From NCBI GenBank assembly GCA_019239785.1, contig JAFAZM010000024.1:1-7134 (forward strand): a stretch of 7,134 nt of DNA, read 5' to 3'. This document shows, piece by piece, positions 1-5,044 of this stretch (position 1 is its first letter; each line of letters begins with the position of its first letter). The position numbers and the translations under genes were made by a program. The stretch comes from Sphingomonadaceae bacterium (GTDB lineage Bacteria; Pseudomonadota; Alphaproteobacteria; Sphingomonadales; Sphingomonadaceae). The notes beneath the pieces were generated by a model. The model worked only from the letters and a program-made list of their open reading frames with translations, was not told the DNA's origin and did not search any database.

Positions 1-110
1 ACGGGGAGGGGGACCGCGACGCGAAGCGGCGTGGTGGAGGGGGCCCCGTGGAAGAGGCGCCTTAAGCTCCGGGCCCCCTCCACCATGCTGCGCATGGTCC
101 CCCTCCCCGT
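1..110. repeat. Head-to-head inverted repeat of two G-rich hairpin units
   Basis: Two copies of a purine-rich unit face each other. Bases 1-15 (ACGGGGAGGGGGACC) pair perfectly with 96-110, and 32-46 (TGGTGGAGGGGGCCC) pair perfectly with 71-85. A 24-base spacer (47-70) separates the units. Between its two G-rich blocks each unit carries a different small insert; the right one is itself a perfect hairpin (82-88 with 92-98). A transcript would form a long interrupted stem. The look is that of the dispersed intergenic repeats I associate with sphingomonad genomes. It could act as a terminator for an unseen upstream gene, although no T-run follows. The left unit may extend beyond the window. Confidence 0.75.
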
Positions 111-133
111 CCCGGGGAGGATCTAATCGCCCC

Positions 134-150
134 ACGTGAAATATTCACGT
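134..150. other. Short perfect palindrome upstream of glnA
   Basis: ACGTGAA (134-140) and TTCACGT (144-150) are perfect inverted arms around a 3-base ATA centre. The A/T-rich core stands out from its G/C-rich surroundings. It lies about 98 bases before the glnA start codon, a position that would suit an operator, but it could equally be a small hairpin. It does not match the NtrC site pattern (TGCACC-N5-GGTGCA). No regulator can be named. Confidence 0.35.
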
Positions 151-248
151 CCCGCTGGACGGGCGGCGCGGGCGTGCGATGAGGAAAATTGTGCAGTGCG
201 GCGATTCCGCGCGCAGGCAATGGCAATCACCTTTCGGGGACAGGGCAA

Positions 249-1661
249 ATGGCGAACGATCCGGGCAAGATATTGAAGGCGATCAAGGACGGCGAGATCC
301 AGTGGGTGGACCTGCGCTTCACCGATCCAAAGGGCAAATGGCAGCACCTGTCCATGTGCTCCGGCGTGATCGGCGAGGACGAGCTCAGCGACGGCCTGAT
401 GTTCGACGGCAGCTCGATCGCCGGCTGGAAGGCGATCAACGAATCGGACATGATCCTGAAGCCCGATCTCGACGCCTGGTATGTCGATCCGTTCAGCGCG
501 ACGCCGATGGGCATCCTCTTCTGCGACATCGTCGATCCGGGCACCGGCGAGCTCTATGCCCGCGATCCGCGCTCGACCGCGAAGCGGGCCGAAGCCTATC
601 TCAAGGCGACCGGGGTCGGCGACACCGTCTATGTCGGCCCCGAGGCCGAATTCTTCATGTTCGACGACGTCCGCTTCGAGGACGGCTATTCCGCCTCCGG
701 CTTCACCATCGACGATATCGAGCTGCCGACCAACAGCGCCACCAAATATGAGAACGGCAATCTCGGCCACCGGCCGCGCGCCAAGGGCGGCTATTTCCCG
801 GTCGCGCCGGTCGATTCCGCGCAGGACATCCGCGGCGAGATGGTCGCGACCATGCTGGAGATGGGCCTGCCGATGGACAAGCACCATCACGAGGTCGGCG
901 CCGCCCAGCACGAGCTCGGCCTCACCTTCGGCACTTTGACCACGACCGCCGACCGGATGCAGATCTACAAATATGTCTGCCAGATGGTCGCCGCCAATTA
1001 CGGCAAGTCGGTCACCTTCATGCCGAAGCCGATCAAGACCGACAACGGCTCCGGCATGCACACCCACATTTCGATCTGGAAGGGCGGCAAGCCGCTCTTC
1101 GCCGGCAACGGCTATGCCGGCCTTTCCGAAATGTGCCTCTATTTCATCGGCGGCGTGATCAAGCATGCCCGCGCGCTGAACGCGATCACGAACCCGACCA
1201 CCAACAGCTACAAGCGCCTGGTGCCCGGCTACGAAGCGCCGGTGCTGCTCGCTTATTCGAGCCGCAACCGCTCCGCCTCCTGCCGCATCCCCTATGGCGC
1301 CGGCGAGAAGGCGAAGCGCGTCGAGTTCCGCTTCCCCGATCCGCTCGCCAATCCCTATCTCGCTTATTCGGCTTTGCTGATGGCCGGCCTCGACGGCATC
1401 CAGAACCGGATCCATCCGGGCGATCCGATCGACAAGAATCTCTACGACCTGCCGCCGCAGGAGCTGGCCGAGGTGCCGACCGTCTGCGGCTCGCTGCGCG
1501 AGGCGCTCACTGCGCTCGACGCCGACCGCTCCTTCCTGACCAAGGGCGACGTGTTCAGCGACGACCAGCTCGACGCCTATATGGAGCTGAAGTGGGAAGA
1601 GCAGCTGCGCTGGGAGACCACCCCGAGCGCGGTCGAATATGACATGTATTATTCGTCCTGA
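249..1661 (+). CDS. glnA: Type I glutamine synthetase
   Basis: Cytosolic enzyme that makes glutamine from glutamate, ammonia and ATP, the entry step of ammonium assimilation. It works as a dodecamer in this family. The product is 470 residues, the normal length for bacterial GSI. The GS signature FDGSS starts at residue 52. The ATP-binding signature KPIKTDNGSGMHTHIS spans residues 260-275. The adenylylation site NLYDLPP has its tyrosine at 399, so control by the GlnE adenylyltransferase is likely. The start at 249 (MANDPGKILK) fits the family N-terminus and has purine-rich AGGG just upstream; a TTG 60 bases earlier would add an unconserved tail. glnB (PII) often precedes glnA in alphaproteobacteria, but no gene end is visible in the 248 bases upstream. 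I found no convincing sigma-54 or NtrC site. The hairpin beginning 25 bases after the stop may end the transcript. Confidence 0.97.
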   Translation: MANDPGKILKAIKDGEIQWVDLRFTDPKGKWQHLSMCSGVIGEDELSDGLMFDGSSIAGWKAINESDMILKPDLDAWYVDPFSATPMGILFCDIVDPGTGELYARDPRSTAKRAEAYLKATGVGDTVYVGPEAEFFMFDDVRFEDGYSASGFTIDDIELPTNSATKYENGNLGHRPRAKGGYFPVAPVDSAQDIRGEMVATMLEMGLPMDKHHHEVGAAQHELGLTFGTLTTTADRMQIYKYVCQMVAANYGKSVTFMPKPIKTDNGSGMHTHISIWKGGKPLFAGNGYAGLSEMCLYFIGGVIKHARALNAITNPTTNSYKRLVPGYEAPVLLAYSSRNRSASCRIPYGAGEKAKRVEFRFPDPLANPYLAYSALLMAGLDGIQNRIHPGDPIDKNLYDLPPQELAEVPTVCGSLREALTALDADRSFLTKGDVFSDDQLDAYMELKWEEQLRWETTPSAVEYDMYYSS

Positions 1662-1683
1662 CGCTCGACCAGCCGCGGCCTGT

Positions 1684-1892
1684 CCCCTTCTCCCGCTCGC
1701 GGGAGAAGGAGGGGCCCGCCGCGCAGCGGCGGGAGGATGAGGGTCTTGTTCTTGTTTTCCTGTTGGCTGCACCACGGCCGGAAACAAGAAGAAGACCCGC
1801 ACCCTGCCTGCATCGGGTGAATGTCGCCCCCCGCGACATTCAGGCTGTGCCGGGGGCACAGCCGACCCGATGCACCCGCGAGCGGGAGAGGG
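1684..1892. repeat. Nested composite inverted-repeat element
   Basis: A 209-base non-coding element made almost wholly of inverted repeats. The outer arms, 1691-1703 and 1875-1887, are perfect 13-base complements inside looser flanks. Within them lie five stems: 1686-1695 with 1700-1709 (10 bp); 1715-1722 with 1726-1733 (8 bp); 1741-1760 with 1780-1798 (about 19 bp with one mismatch and one bulge); and a stem 1809-1818 with 1865-1874. This last stem encloses two perfect hairpins, 1818-1827 with 1833-1842 and 1843-1851 with 1855-1863, giving a three-way-junction shape. I see no transposase and no clear target duplication. It resembles a dispersed REP- or MITE-like chromosomal repeat and may also terminate glnA transcription. 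Confidence 0.75.
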
Positions 1893-1978
1893 TTCTAGGC
1901 GTATCCAACGATTTGCCTGACTTGGGTTAAGCTCCCGCTTCCTTTGCGGAACTCGCTCCGCGCGTGCCGGTTGGGAGG

Positions 1979-2132
1979 GCGCGCGCGGCAGCCGTCCCCT
2001 CCTCCCCCGCCCCGGCGCCGCGCGCAACTTCCTAGACCGAAGCAACCGGCGCCCGCGGCCGCCGTCGCAGGGAACCGGGGCGCGGCTCCGGCCGTTTCAA
2101 CCACGACAAGGCGTTGAGACAGGCCGTTTTTT
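1979..2132 (+). ncRNA. Candidate small RNA with a CCUCCUCC loop and intrinsic terminator
   Basis: There is no plausible gene between 1893 and 2254, yet the stretch is structured. A stem of 13 base pairs (1981-1989 with 2017-2025, and 1991-1994 with 2013-2016, with A1990 bulged) holds an 18-base C-rich loop (1995-2012) containing CCTCCTCC, complementary to ribosome binding sites. A smaller hairpin (1946-1950 with 1957-1961) precedes it, and a good intrinsic terminator follows at 2089-2132. A loop-exposed CCUCC motif with a terminal hairpin and U-run is the pattern of alphaproteobacterial sRNAs such as alpha-r14 and CcsR. The 5' end is a guess because I could not find a clear promoter. The alternative is a glnA 3' UTR remnant or chance folding of G/C-rich DNA. 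Confidence 0.33.
2089..2132 (+). terminator. Intrinsic terminator in the glnA-parE gap
   Basis: Bases 2089-2101 pair with 2113-2126, giving 13 base pairs with one bulged A (2121) and one G-U pair around an 11-base loop. Six Ts (2127-2132) follow directly. An outer stem, 2069-2077 with 2133-2141 (9 bp, perfect), encloses the whole hairpin. It would stop + strand transcription about 430 bases after glnA and 120 bases before parE, so it terminates either a long glnA transcript or a separate RNA. Confidence 0.6.
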
Positions 2133-2163
2133 CGGTTCCCTCCGGCCGATCCCGCCGACCAAC

Positions 2164-2193
2164 GAGCCGTCCGGTCCTCCCGCCGGGCGGCTC
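2164..2193 (+). other. Stem-loop with UCCUCCCG loop upstream of parE
   Basis: Bases 2164-2174 pair with 2183-2193 in an unbroken 11-bp stem (one G-U pair), leaving the 8-base loop TCCTCCCG. The loop is complementary to a Shine-Dalgarno sequence. It lies beyond the terminator at 2132 and upstream of the proposed parE promoter, so the RNA that would carry it is unclear. It could be terminator read-through, a second small RNA, or a DNA-level structure. Confidence 0.4.
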
Positions 2194-2218
2194 TCGGCGT
2201 GCCCGGCCTGCAATCCCC

Positions 2219-2248
2219 TTGCCCCCGCGACTCCGCGGCTCCTATAGC
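2219..2248 (+). promoter_or_regulatory. Probable parE promoter
   Basis: TTGCCC (2219-2224) and TATAGC (2243-2248) are separated by 18 bases and fit a housekeeping sigma -35/-10 pair. Transcription would begin about 6-8 bases downstream of the -10 element, at or within a base or two of the parE ATG at 2255. No ribosome binding site precedes that ATG, which agrees with a leaderless message. Confidence 0.45.
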
Positions 2249-2254
2249 TGATCC

Positions 2255-4249
2255 ATGTCAGACGATTTGTTCGGCGCCCCCGCCCGCGGGGGAAGCGATT
2301 ACGATGCCAGCTCGATCGAAGTCCTGGAGGGCCTGGAGCCGGTGCGGCGGCGGCCGGGCATGTATGTGGGCGGCACCGACGAGCGCGCGCTCCACCATCT
2401 CGCCGCCGAGGTGCTCGACAACAGCATGGACGAGGCGGTGGCCGGTCATGCCAACCGGATCGAGGTCAGCCTCGAGGCCGGCAACCGGCTGACCATCAGC
2501 GACAACGGCCGCGGCATGCCGGTCGACGAGCACCCCAAATATCCGGGCAAGTCGGCGCTCGAGGTGATCCTCTCCACCCTCCATTCCGGCGGGAAATTCT
2601 CGGGCAAGGCCTATTCCACCTCGGGCGGCCTGCACGGCGTCGGCGTCTCGGTGGTCACCGCGCTGTCGAGCGAGACGATCGTCGAGGTGGCGCGCAACAA
2701 GATGGTCTACCGGCAGAGCTTCGCGCGCGGCGTGCCGACCTCCGGCCTGATCGAGGTCGGCCCGACCCAGAACAGGCGCGGCACCACCACCAGCTTCGTT
2801 CCCGATCCCGAGATTTTCGGCGAGGACGGCCGGTTCCGGCCGGCCAGGCTCTACCGGCTGGCGCGCTCCAAGGCCTATCTGTTCGCCGGTGTCGAGATAC
2901 GCTGGCGCTGCGACCCGTCGCTGATCGCCGGCGACATGCTCGGCGAGGAGATCCCGGCCGAGGCGGTGTTCCAGTTCCCGGGCGGCCTCGCGGACCATCT
3001 CAAGGAGCAGATCGGCGAGCGCGAGACCGCGACCAACATCCCCTTCACCGGCCGGCACGATTTCCCGAACGGCCAGGGCTCGGTTGAATGGGCGGTCGCC
3101 TGGCCGGTCTGGGGCGACGGCAACGCCTCTTATTATTGCAACACCATCCCGACGCCCGACGGCGGCACCCACGAGCAGGGGCTGCGCATGGCGCTGACCC
3201 GCGGCATCCGCGCCTTCGCCGAGCTGACCGGCCAGAAGAAGGCGAAGGACATCCAGGCCGAGGACGTGCTGACCGGGGCCGAGATCATGCTCTCGGTCTT
3301 CATCCGCGACCCGCAATTCCAGAGCCAGACCAAGGACCGGCTGACCTCGCCCGACGCGGCGCGGCTGGTCGAGAATGCGGTGCGCGACCATTTCGACCAT
3401 TATCTCGCCGACCATATGGACCGCGGCCGGGCCTTGCTCGGCTTCGTCCTCGACCGGATGGACGAGCGCCTCAAGCGCCGGGCGGAGCGCGAGATCAAGC
3501 GCAAGACCGCGACTTCGTCGCGCAAGCTGCGCCTGCCGGGCAAGCTCACCGACTGCGCCAACGACGATCCGGCCGGCACCGAATTGTTCATCGTCGAGGG
3601 CGACAGCGCCGGCGGCTCGGCCAAGCAGGCGCGCGACCGCAAGACCCAGGCGATCCTGCCGATCCGCGGCAAGATCTTGAACGTCGCCTCCGCGACCGCC
3701 GACAAGATCCGCGCCAACCAGGAGATCGCCGACCTCATCCAGGCGCTCGGCTGCGGCGTGCGCGACAAATGCAATCCGGACGATCTGCGCTACGAGCGGA
3801 TCGTGATCATGACCGACGCCGACGTCGACGGCGCCCATATCGCGACCCTGCTGATGACCTTCTTCTTCCAGGAGATGCCGGAGCTGGTCCGGCAGGGCTG
3901 CCTCTATCTCGCCCAGCCGCCGCTCTACCGCCTCGCCGCCGGCGGCACCGTCGCTTATGCCCGCGACGAGGCCCATCGCGCCGAGCTCGAAGCGACGACC
4001 TTCAAGGGCAAGAAGGTCGAGGTGTCGCGCTTCAAGGGGCTTGGCGAAATGAACCCGAGCCAGCTGCGCGAGACGACGATGGACCCGAAATCGCGGGCGA
4101 TGATCAAGATCACCCTGCCCAAGGATCCGGAGGATCGCTTTCGCATCCGCAAGCTGGTCGACGAGCTGATGGGCCGCAACCCCGAGCATCGCTTCCACTT
4201 CATCCAGGCCCACGCCGCCGAATTGGACGAGGAAGCGATTGACGCATAA
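2255..4249 (+). CDS. parE: DNA topoisomerase IV subunit B
   Basis: ATPase subunit that works with ParC to separate linked daughter chromosomes and relax supercoils. The protein has 664 residues. It opens with a GHKL ATPase domain: EVLDNS with likely catalytic Glu52 and Mg/ATP-binding Asn56, DNGRGMP from residue 83, and GGLHGVGVS from 124. The transducer domain carries the QTK loop lysine at 360. The TOPRIM domain has EGDSAGGSA from residue 448 and the DADVD acidic triad at 521, 523 and 525. GLGEMNPSQLRETTMDP lies near the C-terminus. The long insert of enterobacterial GyrB is absent, and the length and YLAQPPLYRL region fit alphaproteobacterial ParE better than GyrB. The ATG at 2255 is the first in frame and the protein start looks complete, yet it has no Shine-Dalgarno sequence. 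The next gene overlaps its last 11 bases. Confidence 0.95.
   Translation: MSDDLFGAPARGGSDYDASSIEVLEGLEPVRRRPGMYVGGTDERALHHLAAEVLDNSMDEAVAGHANRIEVSLEAGNRLTISDNGRGMPVDEHPKYPGKSALEVILSTLHSGGKFSGKAYSTSGGLHGVGVSVVTALSSETIVEVARNKMVYRQSFARGVPTSGLIEVGPTQNRRGTTTSFVPDPEIFGEDGRFRPARLYRLARSKAYLFAGVEIRWRCDPSLIAGDMLGEEIPAEAVFQFPGGLADHLKEQIGERETATNIPFTGRHDFPNGQGSVEWAVAWPVWGDGNASYYCNTIPTPDGGTHEQGLRMALTRGIRAFAELTGQKKAKDIQAEDVLTGAEIMLSVFIRDPQFQSQTKDRLTSPDAARLVENAVRDHFDHYLADHMDRGRALLGFVLDRMDERLKRRAEREIKRKTATSSRKLRLPGKLTDCANDDPAGTELFIVEGDSAGGSAKQARDRKTQAILPIRGKILNVASATADKIRANQEIADLIQALGCGVRDKCNPDDLRYERIVIMTDADVDGAHIATLLMTFFFQEMPELVRQGCLYLAQPPLYRLAAGGTVAYARDEAHRAELEATTFKGKKVEVSRFKGLGEMNPSQLRETTMDPKSRAMIKITLPKDPEDRFRIRKLVDELMGRNPEHRFHFIQAHAAELDEEAIDA
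4229..4235 (+). promoter_or_regulatory. Ribosome binding site supporting a TTG start
   Basis: GAGGAAG lies inside the end of parE, with its GAGG core 6 bases before the TTG at 4239. It is a strong Shine-Dalgarno match in the right place and is the main reason for accepting TTG as the start of the following membrane-protein gene. The placement implies translation coupled to parE. Confidence 0.6.
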
Positions 4250-4580
4250 GCGCCGCGCTCCCCCGCCGCCCCGCGGCTGGCGCCAGCGCTGGACGATCCA
4301 GCGCGCGACGGTGGCGGGTCTCGGCTGCGGCTTGGCGGCGCTGCTGCTGGCGAGCGCGTTCGGAAGCTGGGCGGATGCGGTGCTCTATCCCTATGCCATC
4401 CTGCTCGCTCTGACCCTGGTCTGCGGCCTCTCCATCCTCTGGATCAGCTTCTGGGACATGCGGGCGCGCGAGCGCGGGGTGCAGGTGCGGCCGATCCGCG
4501 CGTTCGACGTGGTGGCGGGGATCGTGCTGACCGTGCCTTCGGCTTATGCATTGTGGGTGTTGTGGCCGCAGTTGCGCTGA
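4239..4580 (+). CDS. Small three-helix membrane protein, function unknown
   Basis: I do not recognise a named family. The product is 113 residues with a basic, proline-rich N-terminus (KRRAPPPPRGWRQRW) and three hydrophobic segments at about 22-41, 48-72 and 88-109. The loop between segments two and three is strongly positive (RARERGVQVRPIR). With the basic N-terminus this predicts an inner-membrane protein with the N-terminus inside and the C-terminus outside. No catalytic or metal-binding motif is visible. The TTG start at 4239 is backed by the GAGG site ahead of it and by the 11-base overlap with parE; no ATG is available early in the frame, and the first GTG would cut into helix one. Co-translation with parE is likely, but a functional link to topoisomerase IV is not shown. 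Confidence 0.75.
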   Translation: MTHKRRAPPPPRGWRQRWTIQRATVAGLGCGLAALLLASAFGSWADAVLYPYAILLALTLVCGLSILWISFWDMRARERGVQVRPIRAFDVVAGIVLTVPSAYALWVLWPQLR

Positions 4581-4585
4581 CTTAC

Positions 4586-4690
4586 TCCCTCTCCCCTCCG
4601 GGGAGAGGGCTGGGGAGAGGGGCAGTGAGTCCGCGAACAATCTCTCCCGTCTCCCCCTCTCCTTGACCCTCTCCCCAAGGGGGAGAGGGA
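4586..4690. terminator. Paired inverted hairpins between convergent genes
   Basis: Two near-identical G/C-rich units lie in opposite orientation. Each holds a perfect 10-bp hairpin, CCCTCTCCCC with GGGGAGAGGG: 4587-4596 with 4600-4609, and 4667-4676 with 4680-4689. Each also has an extra GGGGAGAGG-type block on its inner side, at about 4611-4622 and 4651-4662, so the whole 4586-4690 stretch can also fold as one long stem. It fills the gap between the stop codon at 4580 and the end of the minus-strand gene at 4698, so it probably serves as a two-way transcription terminator built from a dispersed repeat. It lacks long T-runs. Confidence 0.6.
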
Positions 4691-4697
4691 ACAAAGC

Positions 4698-4961
4698 TCA
4701 AGCCGCCGCGTCGGCCTCGGCCTCCGCGATGGCGGCTTCGATCATCCGTTCCCACACCGCGATATCGCCCGCGTTCGCCATCGCCGGGTCCGGCTCGCGC
4801 AAGGTGCGCAGGATCGACAAGGCGTCGGGCCGATAATCCTGCCAGGCCGAGTCGACGAGGTTGCCGGCGGAGGTTTCCTCGCCTTCCGCATTGGCGCTGA
4901 CCGCCCGCCCGGCGATGACCCGCGCGATCCGCTCGACGACGCTCATGGTGGATACGGGCAT
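4698..4961 (-). CDS. Small conserved-looking protein, function unknown
   Basis: The product is 87 residues with no signal peptide or membrane segment, so probably cytosolic. Visible features are an N-terminal helix (SVVERIARVIAG, about 7-18), a W-x-D-Y motif at 40-43, a run LSILRTLREPDPAMANAGD (48-66), and WERMIEAAIAEAEA near the C-terminus (70-83). From memory this layout (VERxAR, then A-x-REP-x-x-x-M-x-x-AG, then W-x-x-MI-x-AA) matches a widespread family of small alphaproteobacterial and prophage proteins of unknown role; I cannot confirm it here. The ATG at 4961 has GGGAG 6 bases upstream on its strand; Met6 is a possible internal start. It is transcribed towards the hairpin pair and divergently from the serine hydrolase gene, with 83 bases between the two starts. 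Confidence 0.72.
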   Translation of the reverse strand: MPVSTMSVVERIARVIAGRAVSANAEGEETSAGNLVDSAWQDYRPDALSILRTLREPDPAMANAGDIAVWERMIEAAIAEAEADAAA

Positions 4962-5032
4962 GTCGCTCTCCCAAAATCTCTTTCGGAGGCTAAACTATGC
5001 AGGCGGGCGCGGGTTGCGCCGGGAAGCTTGGC

Positions 5033-5037
5033 GGAGG
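5033..5037 (+). promoter_or_regulatory. Ribosome binding site fixing the hydrolase start
   Basis: GGAGG lies 7 bases before the ATG at 5045. It favours that start over the in-frame ATG at 4997, which would place 16 unlikely residues ahead of the signal peptide. Confidence 0.65.
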
Positions 5038-5044
5038 CGGGCGA

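Noticed and set aside
112..248. Sigma-54 promoter or NtrC site for glnA
   Set aside because: I looked for GG-N10-GC and for TGCACC-N5-GGTGCA and found no convincing match.
1684..1892. A CRISPR array or insertion sequence in the repeat-rich gap
   Set aside because: The repeats are nested inverted arms, not regularly spaced direct repeats, and there is no transposase frame.
123..2045. A 640-codon open frame on the minus strand across glnA
   Set aside because: It is antisense to an unmistakable glnA, has low-complexity Arg/Ala/Gly-rich translation with no family motif, and is a usual product of high G/C third positions.
1893..2254. A tRNA or a small protein gene in the glnA-parE gap
   Set aside because: No cloverleaf or CCA-type end was seen, and the minus-strand frame at 1895-2104 has low-complexity translation and no ribosome site I could support.
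2258..4213. A 651-codon open frame on the minus strand across parE
   Set aside because: It mirrors parE almost end to end and has no recognisable domain; it is a codon-bias shadow.
2255..4249. Reading this gene as gyrB
   Set aside because: The length, the lack of the long TOPRIM insert and the YLAQPPLYRL region fit alphaproteobacterial ParE better; the two are paralogues, so a tree would settle it.
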